Below, one piece after another: positions 1 through 8,267 of a stretch of DNA of 33,583 nt (positions within the stretch are counted from its first letter, which is position 1; each line of letters opens with the position of its first letter). A program made the translations under genes and the position numbers. This stretch comes from an uncultured Eubacteriales bacterium (lineage in GTDB: Bacteria > Bacillota > Clostridia > Oscillospirales > Oscillospiraceae), in contig ONCI01000003.1 of NCBI GenBank assembly GCA_900316255.1, forward strand, positions 1 through 33,583. The letters run 5' to 3'. The notes beneath the pieces are model-generated. The model worked only from the letters and a program-made list of their open reading frames with translations, was not told the origin of the DNA and did no database searches.

Positions 1-40
1 GCCCTTGTGCCCTCCCGGCGGGACCTGGCTGTATTGTGAG

Positions 41-88
41 AAAAGGTTCGGCGAATTCGTACAATCTGCGAATTCGCCGAACCTTTTT
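41..88. terminator. Bidirectional intrinsic terminator
   Basis: A perfect 19-bp inverted repeat (41-59 against 69-87) encloses a 9-nt loop. It begins with AAAA and ends with TTTTT, so it can terminate on either strand. It probably ends a gene lying to the left of the window. Confidence 0.8.
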
Positions 89-110
89 GCAAGTCTATGC
101 TCCCTGCTGC

Positions 111-135
111 CGGGAGGGGCGAGCCCCTCCCCTAC
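111..135 (-). repeat. Dispersed GTAGGGG hairpin repeat, copy 1
   Basis: Read on the minus strand it starts GTAGGGGAGGGGC and closes with GCCCCTCCCG, giving an 8-bp G/C hairpin. Near-identical copies occur at 12797-12821 and 32658-32682; variant copies are at 12842, 16291, 16410 and 30216. Confidence 0.7.
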
Positions 136-274
136 GATGCGGACTGGACTATGCGCATCTTTTGCAGCGCGCCCTTTAGCCTGCGGATAAACCAACGCGG
201 AGAGGTATGGACACGCATGGGGAGATCGTGAAGAGGGGAGGGCGAAGGGATGCCCCTTTTCACGTCCAATCCTT

Positions 275-350
275 GCAAAACTGGGAACTTTTTCGGAAAT
301 TCCCAGTTTTGCTGTTCAAGCTGTCGACACTTTGTCGACAGTTTGAACAG
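275..350. repeat. Twin long inverted repeats (back-to-back hairpins)
   Basis: Hairpin 1 is a perfect 13-bp stem (275-287 with 300-312) around a 12-nt loop. Hairpin 2 begins at the base where hairpin 1 ends: an 18-bp stem (312-329 with 333-350) with one G-U wobble and a 3-nt loop; its core reads TGTCGACA-CTT-TGTCGACA. Neither is followed by a T-run, so they are not ordinary terminators. It may be a structured RNA, a palindromic mobile remnant or a protein-binding site; the function is unknown. Confidence 0.65.
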
Positions 351-494
351 TGCCGTCTTGCGTCAGTCTTTGAAAGAAAACGCAGGCGGAAGCGGGGAAC
401 GGAACTCCCGTTTCAGAGAGGGGAAAGGACGCGAAACCAGGCGGAGAACCGCAAATCGCATATCTTGTGCCCGGCATGATCCGGTTGCTATATG

Positions 495-524
495 TTGACG
501 AAGCGTTTACGATTCGGTTATATT
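495..524 (+). promoter_or_regulatory. Sigma-A-like promoter P1 for the surface-protein gene
   Basis: TTGACG (495-500) and TATATT (519-524) are separated by 18 nt, close to the vegetative consensus. The implied transcript would have a leader of about 105 nt. Confidence 0.55.
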
Positions 525-549
525 TTATCGCAGGGCGATGAAATAAGCC

Positions 550-578
550 TTGCAAAACCGGAGCGCTCGTGATACAGT
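550..578 (+). promoter_or_regulatory. Possible second promoter P2 for the surface-protein gene
   Basis: TTGCAA (550-555), a 17-nt spacer and TACAGT (573-578) form a weaker sigma-A-like site downstream of P1, leaving a leader of about 50 nt. Confidence 0.4.
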
Positions 579-637
579 AATGTCGTATGACAGCGCAGTG
601 TATCCAAGCGAGCAATCCACTGTAAAGGAGAAACATC

Positions 638-2272
638 ATGAAGACAACAAAGTTTTTGATCTCCCTGCTTCTGCTCTTTGCCATGTGCCTGAGCCTGATG
701 AGCACCGCGGCTCTGGCCGAGGAAGTCGGCGCCGGCGAGGAAGGCGGCGACGAGACCATCGTGGAGGAAGGCTCCGGCGAGAGCGGCGAGGCCCCCGGCG
801 AGGGCGGCGAAGGCTCCGGCGAGGGCGGCGAAGGCTCCGGCGAGAGCGGCGAGGCCCCCGGTGAGGGCGGTGAAGGCTCCGGCGAGACCGGCGAAGGCGA
901 CAAGACCGACGGAGAAGGCGAAGAGGAGAAGAAGGACGAGGAGAAAAAGGAGCCCGAGTCCGCAAGCTCCGTCACCCCTCTCGGCACGATTAACTATTAC
1001 AAGGGCGGCTCCGGCATGGGCGGCGACAAGAGCTTTAGCGTCAAGCCCGAGCCCGAGCAGGTCATTCTCTATTCCGCCAAGGGCTCTGCCTCTTTGTACT
1101 TCAGCTTCTCACCCAGCGACCCCTCCGATCCTGCCCAGGGCGGTACCCTGGTCATCAGCGAGAGCGGCAACAAGTCCACCTTTGAGTCTCTGCCCGCAGG
1201 CGCTTACAGCCTGGAGTTCCGTTTCAAGGACGCCCCCTCTGTGAGCGGCAGCTTCTACATTTTCCTGAGTGCGAGCCTCAACACGAACAGACATATCAAG
1301 GGCAGCGGCGAGCCCATCACGGTCAGCATCACCGATAAGCCCGACAAGGTCATCCTTGCCGAGAGCAGCAGCCTGGCCGGCGGCAAGACGCTCTCCGAGG
1401 GCAGTGACTACAGCTTCGCCGGCAATACGCTGACCCTTACCTCCGCATGCCTGGACAGCATGGGAAGCGACAGTGAAACGGTCACCCGGTATGTGGCCTT
1501 TGTGGTGAACTACAACGGCTCGAACATGGCCGCGCCCTTCCCGTTCACCATCGTGCCTCCCGCCAGCATCGATCCCACGGAAACGACCTGGAAGCGCGGC
1601 ACCGACAAGAGCTTCACCGTGAAGCCCGATATCGTCAGCGCCTCTCTGGACGGCGCTGCCATCGGCAATTCCAGCTACACGGCCAGCGGCACCAGCCTCA
1701 CCGTGAAGGCCAGCGCCATCTCCAGTCTGACCTGGGGTGAGCATACCCTCACCGTGAAGACCAGCGCCGGCGACGTCTCCGCCAAGATCACCATCGAGCC
1801 CTCCTTGGGTTATGCCAGCAGCACCGGCAACCAGCATGCCAAGGGCAGCAGCGGCAACATCATCTTCATTGCCTCCGACCCGGTGTCCAAGGTCTGCGTC
1901 AACGGCACGGAGATCAGCTCCGAGCACTACACCATCTCGGACGGCAAGAACATCACCCTGAAGGCCAGCTATCTGAACACCCTGAAGGCGGACACCAGCT
2001 ATACCATCACGGCCACCGTCTCCAACAACGGTGAGACCAAGGACGTGTCCAGCAGCTTCAAGATCACCTCCGGCGGCTCTTCCGGCGGCGGCTCCTCTTC
2101 CGGCGGTTCCTCCTCCGGCGGCTCCTCCTCCGGTGGATCTTCCTCCGGCGGCTCCTCCTCCGGCAAGGCTCCCGCCACCGGTGACAGCACCCCGACCCTT
2201 TGGATCGCGCTGCTGATCCTGTCCGGCTGCGGCTGCGCCGTGATCCTGCCCCGTCTGCGCAGGGAAAACTGA
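638..2272 (+). CDS. Sortase-anchored surface protein with tandem Ig-like/X2-like domains
   Basis: The 544-residue product is predicted to be exported and wall-anchored. Residues 1-27 are a signal peptide (KTTK, a long Leu-rich core, ALA cleavage site). Residues 30-108 are a very acidic Gly/Glu-rich segment containing two 21-residue repeats. About 115-480 holds four related beta-rich modules with the pattern KRGTDKSFTVKP...DG...LTVKASxLxxLxxGxHTLTV, resembling CBM_X2/Ig-like modules of clostridial surface proteins. A (SGGSS)n linker leads to APATGD (511-516), a hydrophobic helix and a basic tail, an LPXTG-like sorting signal of the clostridial PATGD type. The start is supported by AAAGGAG 8-9 nt upstream. 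The gene is monocistronic, with its own promoters and terminator. The ligand is unknown; the sortase is not in this window. Confidence 0.85.
   Translation: MKTTKFLISLLLLFAMCLSLMSTAALAEEVGAGEEGGDETIVEEGSGESGEAPGEGGEGSGEGGEGSGESGEAPGEGGEGSGETGEGDKTDGEGEEEKKDEEKKEPESASSVTPLGTINYYKGGSGMGGDKSFSVKPEPEQVILYSAKGSASLYFSFSPSDPSDPAQGGTLVISESGNKSTFESLPAGAYSLEFRFKDAPSVSGSFYIFLSASLNTNRHIKGSGEPITVSITDKPDKVILAESSSLAGGKTLSEGSDYSFAGNTLTLTSACLDSMGSDSETVTRYVAFVVNYNGSNMAAPFPFTIVPPASIDPTETTWKRGTDKSFTVKPDIVSASLDGAAIGNSSYTASGTSLTVKASAISSLTWGEHTLTVKTSAGDVSAKITIEPSLGYASSTGNQHAKGSSGNIIFIASDPVSKVCVNGTEISSEHYTISDGKNITLKASYLNTLKADTSYTITATVSNNGETKDVSSSFKITSGGSSGGGSSSGGSSSGGSSSGGSSSGGSSSGKAPATGDSTPTLWIALLILSGCGCAVILPRLRREN
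773..898 (+). repeat. Tandem 63-bp coding repeat (2 copies)
   Basis: Two consecutive 63-bp units encode residues 46-66 and 67-87, each reading SGESGEAPGEGGEG followed by SGEGGEG or SGETGEG. They differ by a few silent changes and one substitution. The unit is the kind that expands and contracts by slippage and sets the length of the acidic spacer. Confidence 0.75.
2072..2165 (+). repeat. 15-bp coding repeat encoding the SGGSS linker
   Basis: GGCTCCTCCTCCGGC-like 15-bp units repeat about six times and encode a Ser/Gly linker before the sorting signal. It is slippage-prone and likely to vary between strains. Confidence 0.7.
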
Positions 2273-2290
2273 CAATCTTTGATTTCCGAT

Positions 2291-2325
2291 CCCGCGGAGC
2301 GAATGCTCCGCGGGGTTTGTCTTTC
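2291..2325 (+). terminator. Intrinsic terminator after the surface-protein gene
   Basis: A perfect 10-bp GC stem (2291-2300 with 2305-2314) has a GAAT loop and is followed by the T-rich GTTTGTCTTT. It lies 18 nt after the stop codon. Confidence 0.8.
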
Positions 2326-2378
2326 CGGGGGAGAGATGCGGACGGACAAATGAAATTGCCTTGATTCAAAAATAATGC

Positions 2379-2407
2379 TTCCCATTGGAAGCAAAAGGCG
2401 TTATAAT
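2379..2407 (+). promoter_or_regulatory. Sigma-A-like promoter of the glycogen operon
   Basis: TTCCCA (2379-2384), a 17-nt spacer and a consensus TATAAT (2402-2407) lie 37 nt upstream of the glgB start. It is the only promoter seen before glgB, glgA and the GH13 gene, which are tightly packed. Confidence 0.6.
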
Positions 2408-2443
2408 GGAGAGTGGAAAGATACAGAGAGGAGGACAGGAACG

Positions 2444-4348
2444 ATGGAAGAGAGATTCCTTCCCTATGTTCCCCGCGACGACATATACCTTTTCAACACC
2501 GGCAACGCCCGTAAGGCCTGGCTCTGCTTTGGCTGCCGCTTCATCCCCGAACTGCAGATGCACCGTTTTCTGGTTTGGGCTCCCAATGCCAAGAGCGTGA
2601 ACCTGGTGGGTGATTTCAACAGCTGGCACTGGGACGACACCCCCATGGAAAAACTGGAGGGCGGCGTCTGGTGCGTCTTCCTGGAAAACGTCTGGGAGGG
2701 TGAGCGCTACAAATACTGTGTGGAGGCCTGGGACGGGCGACGGACCCTGAAGGCGGATCCCTTTGCCGCCATGGCCCAGACCCAGGGCGAGACTGCCTCC
2801 ATCGTCTGGTGCAGGGAGGATTACGAGTGGGGCGACCAGGACTTCCTGGACCGCCGCGCCGCCAGCAGTTTCATGACCAGCCCCATGACCATGTATGAGA
2901 TCCACCCCGGCTCCTGGCAGGATCTGGAGGGCGGCGTGAATTACCGCAACCTGGCAGACGCGCTGGCGGAGTACTGCAGCGACATGGGCTATACCCATGT
3001 GGAGCTGATGCCCGTGACGGAGTATCCCTTTGACGGTTCCTGGGGCTACCAGGTCACCGGCTACTATGCCCCCACCAGCCGCTACGGCAATCCCGATGAT
3101 TTCAAGTACTTTGTGGATACGCTCCACCAGGCGGGTCTTGGCGTCATTATGGACTGGGTCCCCGCCCATTTCCCCAAGGACGAGCACGGCCTTGCCAACT
3201 TTGACGGTACCCCGCTCTATGAGTGCAAGGAGCGGCGCATGGCTGAGCATCCGGAGTGGGGCACGCTGATCTTTGACTATGCCAGCTCCCAGGTGCAGAG
3301 CTTCCTGGTTTCCTCTGCGTGCAAGTTCTTCGAGGTCTTCCATATCGACGGCATCCGGGTGGACGCGGTCAGCTCCATGCTCTATCTGAACTATGGCCGG
3401 CGGGACGGGGAGTTCACGCCCAACGAGGAGGGCGGCACCACCAATCTCAACGCCCTGCGCTTCCTGCGCAAGATGAACTCCGCGATCCTCTCCAACTATC
3501 CCGGCACGGTCACCATCGCGGAGGAGTCCACCGCCTTCCCGCTGATCACCGCGCCACCCGATGTGGGCGGCGTGGGCTTCTGCCTGAAGTGGGACATGGG
3601 CTTCATGCACGACACTATCGACTATATGCAGATGGACCCGCTGTTCCGCAGCTTCCACCACAACAAGCTCACCTTCTCCATGATGTATGCCTTCTCGGAA
3701 AACTACGTCCTGGCCTATTCCCATGACGAGGTGGTCCACGGCAAATACTCCATGATCAACAAGATGAGCGGGGACTATGAGCAGAAGTTTGCCTCCCTGC
3801 GGGCACTCTACGGCTATCAGTTCGGCCATCCCGGCAAGAAGCTGACCTTTATGGGCAGCGAGTTCGGCCAGTTTATCGAGTGGAACTGGAAGCAGGGGCT
3901 GGACTGGCTGCTGCTGGGCTTCCGCAAGCATGAGCAGCTTCGCCAGTATATGCGGGAGCTGAATAAGCTCTACACCTCCACCCCGGCCCTTTACGCCGTG
4001 GATCGCTCCTGGGACGGCTTCAAGTGGCTGAACGTGGACGACGCGGGGCGCAGTTCCATCGCCTTCCTCCGCTCTGCCGCGGAAGAGGACAGCTATGTGG
4101 TCTGCGTGTCCAACTTCACGCCCATCCGCTATGACAACTTCCTCATCGGTCTGCCCAAAAACGGCAGCCTCCATGAGATCCTGAACAGCGACGATGAGCG
4201 CTTCGGCGGCACCGGCGTCAAGAATCCGCCGCTGGTCCATGCCCACAAGAAGCCCTTCCTGGACATGCAGTATTCTGCCAATATCACCCTCCCGCCTCTC
4301 TCTACGGTATTTTTCCGCTATAAACCCAGAAAGAAAAAGAAAAATTGA
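2444..4348 (+). CDS. glgB: 1,4-alpha-glucan branching enzyme GlgB
   Basis: This GH13 enzyme of 634 residues cuts alpha-1,4 chains and re-attaches them by alpha-1,6 links during glycogen synthesis. The N-terminal CBM48-like domain is visible at about 35-110 (FLVWAPNAKSVNLVGDFNSW). The catalytic barrel carries the family blocks: DWVPAHFPKD (237-246), DGIRVDAVSSML with the nucleophile at D307, TIAEEST with the acid/base near E360, and SHDEVVHGK. The start at 2444 follows AGGAGG by 9 nt; the upstream in-frame ATG at 2375 has no ribosome site and lies before the promoter. It is followed 20 nt later by glgA, so both are probably co-transcribed. I see no missing catalytic residue. Confidence 0.97.
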   Translation: MEERFLPYVPRDDIYLFNTGNARKAWLCFGCRFIPELQMHRFLVWAPNAKSVNLVGDFNSWHWDDTPMEKLEGGVWCVFLENVWEGERYKYCVEAWDGRRTLKADPFAAMAQTQGETASIVWCREDYEWGDQDFLDRRAASSFMTSPMTMYEIHPGSWQDLEGGVNYRNLADALAEYCSDMGYTHVELMPVTEYPFDGSWGYQVTGYYAPTSRYGNPDDFKYFVDTLHQAGLGVIMDWVPAHFPKDEHGLANFDGTPLYECKERRMAEHPEWGTLIFDYASSQVQSFLVSSACKFFEVFHIDGIRVDAVSSMLYLNYGRRDGEFTPNEEGGTTNLNALRFLRKMNSAILSNYPGTVTIAEESTAFPLITAPPDVGGVGFCLKWDMGFMHDTIDYMQMDPLFRSFHHNKLTFSMMYAFSENYVLAYSHDEVVHGKYSMINKMSGDYEQKFASLRALYGYQFGHPGKKLTFMGSEFGQFIEWNWKQGLDWLLLGFRKHEQLRQYMRELNKLYTSTPALYAVDRSWDGFKWLNVDDAGRSSIAFLRSAAEEDSYVVCVSNFTPIRYDNFLIGLPKNGSLHEILNSDDERFGGTGVKNPPLVHAHKKPFLDMQYSANITLPPLSTVFFRYKPRKKKKN

Positions 4349-4368
4349 AACATATTTGGAGTGTATTT

Positions 4369-5847
4369 ATGAAAAAAGAATTTCGTGATCTTCTGAAGGA
4401 ACGCGGCCGCAGTGAGCTTCCCGCTGTTCTGCTTGCCTCTGCCGAATGTGCCCCCCTGTCCAAGACCGGCGGCCTGGCCGACGTGGTCGGCACCCTGCCC
4501 AAGTCCCTGAAAAAGCTGGGCATGGACGCCCGCGTCATCACCCCCTATCACCGGGTGATCAAGGACAAGTATGCCGATAAGGTGGAGCATATGTTCACCT
4601 TCTACGCCCGCCTGGGCTGGCGCAGCGAGTATGTGGGCATTGAGAAGCTGGTGCTGGACGATATGATCGTCTACCTGGTGGACAATGAGCACTACTTCGG
4701 CGACAAGATCTATCGCGGCGGCGACGCGGAGCTGGAGCAGTACGCGTTCTTCACCCGTGCGGTGCTGGACGCCATCCCCAATCTGGACTTCCATCCTGAG
4801 GTGGTGCACTGCAACGACTGGCACACGGCCATGATCCCCATGCTGGGCAAGACCCAGTATCAGGGCGGCATGCAGGAAGGTCTCAAATATCTGCTTACCA
4901 TCCACAACATCGCGTTCCAGGGCAAGTGCGGCTTTGACCGGGTCCAGGATCTGCTGGGCGTGGACACCCGTTACTACACCCCCGAGTTCATGGAGCTGGA
5001 CGGCTGCGCCAACTTCATGAAGGGCGGCCTGGTCTTTGCCGACCGCATCAACACCGTGAGCCCCAGCTACGCCGAGGAGATCAAGATGCCGTACTACGCC
5101 GAGGGCCTGCAGGGCATCCTCAACGCCCGCAGCGGCCAGCTCTCCGGCATCATCAACGGCATCGACAAGGTGGTCTTCAACCCCAGCCATGACAACAACC
5201 TGCCCGTCCACTACGACAAGGGCCATCTGAAGGGCAAGGCTCTCTGCAAGGCCGCCCTGCAGGAGAAAATGGGCCTGGACGTCCGCCCGGACGTGCCCCT
5301 CTTCGCCATGGTCACCCGTATGACCGAGCAGAAGGGCTTCGACCTGGTCGCCTGCGTGCTGGACGATCTGATGAGCCGGGAGGATATGCAGTTCATGCTG
5401 CTGGGCACCGGCGATGAGCGCTTTGAAAACTTCATGCGGGCTGCCGAGTATCGCTATCGCGGCAGACTCTGCTCCTTCATCGGCTACAGTGAGCCTCTGA
5501 GCCACCTGGTTTATGCCGGCGCCGATTTCCTGGTGATGCCCTCCCGCTTCGAGCCCTGCGGCCTGAGCCAGATGATCGCCATGCGCTACGGCACCCTGCC
5601 CATCGTGCGGGAGACCGGCGGCCTGAAGGACACCGTGAAGCCCTACAATCAGTTCACCGGCGAGGGCAACGGCTTCTCCTTTGCCAACTATGACGCCTGG
5701 GAGCTGCGGGACGCCATGCGCAAGGCCATCGAGTGCTACTACAAGAGCGACGTCATGAACGGCCTGATCCGCAGCGCCATGGAAGCCGACTTCGGTTTTG
5801 ACCGCTCCGCCGAGGAGTACGCAAGACTCTATTTATGGATGCTGTGA
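4369..5847 (+). CDS. glgA: Glycogen (starch) synthase GlgA, GT5 family
   Basis: It adds glucose from ADP-glucose (the usual bacterial donor) to the non-reducing end of a growing alpha-1,4-glucan. The 492-residue product has the GT5 signature KTGGLADVVGTLP (32-44) that binds the donor, HCNDWHTAMIP and TIHNIAFQG in the N-terminal Rossmann domain, and the C-terminal nucleotide-binding motif SRFEPCGLSQMIAMRYG plus RETGGLKDTV. The ATG at 4369 is preceded by GGAG with 7-nt spacing; a TTG at 4345 overlaps the glgB stop and has no ribosome site. The last 13 bases overlap the next gene, which suggests translational coupling. No glgC or glgD (ADP-glucose pyrophosphorylase) is in the window. Confidence 0.97.
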   Translation: MKKEFRDLLKERGRSELPAVLLASAECAPLSKTGGLADVVGTLPKSLKKLGMDARVITPYHRVIKDKYADKVEHMFTFYARLGWRSEYVGIEKLVLDDMIVYLVDNEHYFGDKIYRGGDAELEQYAFFTRAVLDAIPNLDFHPEVVHCNDWHTAMIPMLGKTQYQGGMQEGLKYLLTIHNIAFQGKCGFDRVQDLLGVDTRYYTPEFMELDGCANFMKGGLVFADRINTVSPSYAEEIKMPYYAEGLQGILNARSGQLSGIINGIDKVVFNPSHDNNLPVHYDKGHLKGKALCKAALQEKMGLDVRPDVPLFAMVTRMTEQKGFDLVACVLDDLMSREDMQFMLLGTGDERFENFMRAAEYRYRGRLCSFIGYSEPLSHLVYAGADFLVMPSRFEPCGLSQMIAMRYGTLPIVRETGGLKDTVKPYNQFTGEGNGFSFANYDAWELRDAMRKAIECYYKSDVMNGLIRSAMEADFGFDRSAEEYARLYLWML

Positions 5848-8252
5848 GCTGCAGAGGCCGCCTGCCTTCCAAGGCGGCGGCCCCCGAGCGCGTGATCCTG
5901 CATTTTGGAGGCAGCTATCGGGAGCACTGGTCGGAGGATTACAGCCTCTCCGTGCGCTACGAAGGCCGCCGCAGTGTGGACGCCGTCTTTACAGACGGCG
6001 TCTGGCGTGCTGCGGGGGGAGACGCGGAGTGGGGGAGGCTTTTGAACTCTCCCGAGTGTCCCGCGATCCTCTCCCTGTATTTCCAGGGGGCGGCCTCGGT
6101 CTATGCCGCGGCCAGAGACTGCGCTTTGCGCGGCCTTCCCCTGGAGCGGCTGGACGAGTGCTTCTATTCGCCCTCCAATCCCTTTACGGCCCCGGAGCTG
6201 GTGCGCCTTCTGATGGATGACTGCGGCTTTTCCATGAGCAGCGCCTTTCAGGTGGCCGCCGCCTGCTGCGGAGACCTGCGGTCCAGCGGTGTGGACGTAC
6301 AGCAGTTTCAGCCCGTACAGCCCCGCACAGCGTATATCATCAACATCCTGCGCAGCTGCAGCGACAGCAGCCTGGCCGCCCGCCATGACAGCAGCGACGT
6401 CCGCTACCGCTCGCCCCTGGGGGCCCTGCCGGAGGACTCCGTGCTGACCCTGCGGGTGAAGATCCAGGCGGGGCAGACCAGCGGCGCGGACCTGATCCTG
6501 TACGGGGACAGATTCCGTCGGGAGATCCCCATGGTGCCGGCGGAAAAGGGCTATGCCGTGACGGTGAGACTGCCGGATACGGCCCAGGCCCTGTGGTACT
6601 GCTTCCGCATCCGCACGCCGGACGGCTCCCGCTGGCTCTGCCGGGACGGACGCTCCCACCTCAGCAGATTGTGCAACGAGGAAGGGGAGGGCTTCCGTCT
6701 GACGGTCTACCGCAAGGACTTTGAGACCCCTGCCTGGTTCCGCCGCAGCGTGATGTACCAGGTTTTCCCCGACCGCTTTGCTTTTTCTGACGACGATACC
6801 GCGAGAAAAGGCGTAGCGGCCCACCGTGCCATGGGGCAGACCGCGGAGCTGCACGAGAGCCTGGACGAGCCTCTGCGCTGGCAGCCCCGGCCCTTTGAAA
6901 AGAGCTACACGCCGGACGACTTCTACGGCGGCACCCTGCGGGGGATCGAGCGGAAGCTGCCCTATCTGAAAAGTCTGGGCGTCGGCTGCCTGTACCTCAA
7001 CCCCATCGTGGAGGCCCGGTCCAACCACCGCTACGACACCTCCGATTATCTGAACGTGGACCCGATCCTGGGCAGCAACGAGGATCTGACCCACTTGTGT
7101 GAAAGCGCGGCCGCCCTGGGCATCCGGGTGATGCTGGACGGAGTCTACTCCCACACCGGGGACGACAGCGTGTATTTCAACCGCTACGGCCACTATCCCT
7201 CCCTGGGCGCCTGCCAGGGGAAGGATTCGCCTTATTATGCCTGGTACGACTTCCAGCACTTTCCTGACCGCTACCGCTGCTGGTGGGGCTTTGACTCTCT
7301 CCCCGAGGTGGAGGAGACGGATCCCGCCTGGCAGGATTTCATCATCAGGGGCGAAAACAGTGTGGTAAAGACCTGGCTGCGGCGGGGCGCCTCTGCCTGG
7401 CGTCTGGACGTGGCGGACGAGCTGCCCGATGAGGTGCTGAGCCTGATCCGCAAGTCCGCCAAGGAAGTGAAGCGCGACGCCGTGGTGCTAGGCGAGGTGT
7501 GGGAGGACGCCGTGCTCAAGGAGAGCTACGGCAGCCGCCGCAACTATGCCCTGGGCTATTCCCTGGATTCGGTGATGAATTACCCCCTGCGCCTTGCCAT
7601 CCTGGACTTTGCCCAGCAGCGCAGCTCCGCCTATGCCCTGCGGGACTTTTTGATGGAGCAGCAGCTCCACTATCCCACCCCCTTTTATTATTCTCTGATG
7701 AATCTGCTGGGTTCCCACGACGTGGAGCGCCTGCGCTCGGCCCTTGCCACCGATGTGTGGATCAAGAGCTTTTCCCGGGAGGATCAGCTGAGGCTTCCCT
7801 TCCCGGAGGAACGGCTGGAGAAGGCTGTGGCGCTGGAAAAGCTCTGCGCTGTGATCCAGTTTGCCCTTCCCGGCGTTCCCAGCATCTATTACGGGGACGA
7901 GCAGGGCATGTGCGGGGTAGGGGACCCCTTCAACCGCGCGCCCTTCCGGGTGGATCGGACGGACCTGTATGAGCACTATGCCGCCCTCGCCGCCCTGCGC
8001 AATTCTGCCCCGGCCCTCTCCACCGGGCATGCAAGCTTCTTGGCCCTTTCCCGGGACCTGCTGCTGATCCTGCGCTGGATCGTCGATGGGGAAGACGCTT
8101 TGGGGGAGAGCGCGGAAAACGGCGTGTACCTTGCCGTGATCAACCGCGGCCGGGAGAAAGCGGAGTACGAATTCGTCTGCGCGGAGCTGGGCTTCAGCGA
8201 GGTCCGCGGCAGCATCGAGGCCTGCAGCGGTGAGATTCGAAGACTTCTGTAA
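5835..8252 (+). CDS. GH13 alpha-amylase/neopullulanase-type glycoside hydrolase with N-terminal extension
   Basis: The 805-residue predicted intracellular hydrolase of alpha-glucans starts inside the end of glgA (13-bp overlap). The catalytic domain begins near residue 300 with RRSVMYQVFPDRF. It carries the conserved blocks DGVYSHTGDD, AWRLDVADELP (nucleophile D525), VLGEVWEDA (acid/base E554) and LLGSHDVERL (D629). Residues 186-290 look like the beta-sandwich that usually precedes such enzymes (YRSPLGALPEDSVLTLRVKI). Residues 1-185 are extra: no signal peptide, Cys-rich patches and a QPRTAYI motif, with no family I recognise. It probably remodels or degrades the glycogen made by its neighbours; specificity (amylase, neopullulanase, cyclomaltodextrinase) cannot be read from the sequence. 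Confidence 0.88.
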   Translation: MDAVSCRGRLPSKAAAPERVILHFGGSYREHWSEDYSLSVRYEGRRSVDAVFTDGVWRAAGGDAEWGRLLNSPECPAILSLYFQGAASVYAAARDCALRGLPLERLDECFYSPSNPFTAPELVRLLMDDCGFSMSSAFQVAAACCGDLRSSGVDVQQFQPVQPRTAYIINILRSCSDSSLAARHDSSDVRYRSPLGALPEDSVLTLRVKIQAGQTSGADLILYGDRFRREIPMVPAEKGYAVTVRLPDTAQALWYCFRIRTPDGSRWLCRDGRSHLSRLCNEEGEGFRLTVYRKDFETPAWFRRSVMYQVFPDRFAFSDDDTARKGVAAHRAMGQTAELHESLDEPLRWQPRPFEKSYTPDDFYGGTLRGIERKLPYLKSLGVGCLYLNPIVEARSNHRYDTSDYLNVDPILGSNEDLTHLCESAAALGIRVMLDGVYSHTGDDSVYFNRYGHYPSLGACQGKDSPYYAWYDFQHFPDRYRCWWGFDSLPEVEETDPAWQDFIIRGENSVVKTWLRRGASAWRLDVADELPDEVLSLIRKSAKEVKRDAVVLGEVWEDAVLKESYGSRRNYALGYSLDSVMNYPLRLAILDFAQQRSSAYALRDFLMEQQLHYPTPFYYSLMNLLGSHDVERLRSALATDVWIKSFSREDQLRLPFPEERLEKAVALEKLCAVIQFALPGVPSIYYGDEQGMCGVGDPFNRAPFRVDRTDLYEHYAALAALRNSAPALSTGHASFLALSRDLLLILRWIVDGEDALGESAENGVYLAVINRGREKAEYEFVCAELGFSEVRGSIEACSGEIRRLL

Positions 8253-8267
8253 CAAGGTTGTGTGCGT

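Larger units (their letters stand above)
1..637. other. Non-coding leader region of the window
   Basis: No convincing protein gene is seen here; the open frames have no good ribosome binding site and contain the repeats. The stretch holds a strong bidirectional terminator hairpin, one copy of the dispersed GTAGGGG hairpin, two adjacent long hairpins and, near its right end, two sigma-A-like promoters for the surface-protein gene. Between about 351 and 490 I see nothing recognisable. Confidence 0.6.

Noticed and set aside
2072-2165. Short regular repeats as a CRISPR array
   Set aside because: The units are 15 bp, in frame, and encode a Ser/Gly linker; there are no spacers and no cas genes.
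2366-4246. Long minus-strand open frame (626 codons) opposite glgB, and similar frames opposite glgA, murA, pgcA and others
   Set aside because: They mirror strongly supported plus-strand genes in GC-rich DNA, have low-complexity Gly/Ala/His/Val-rich translations and no ribosome sites.
8262-8267. GTG start for the first CapA-family gene
   Set aside because: It is too close to the only ribosome site (AAGG at 8254-8257); ATG 8268 has normal spacing.
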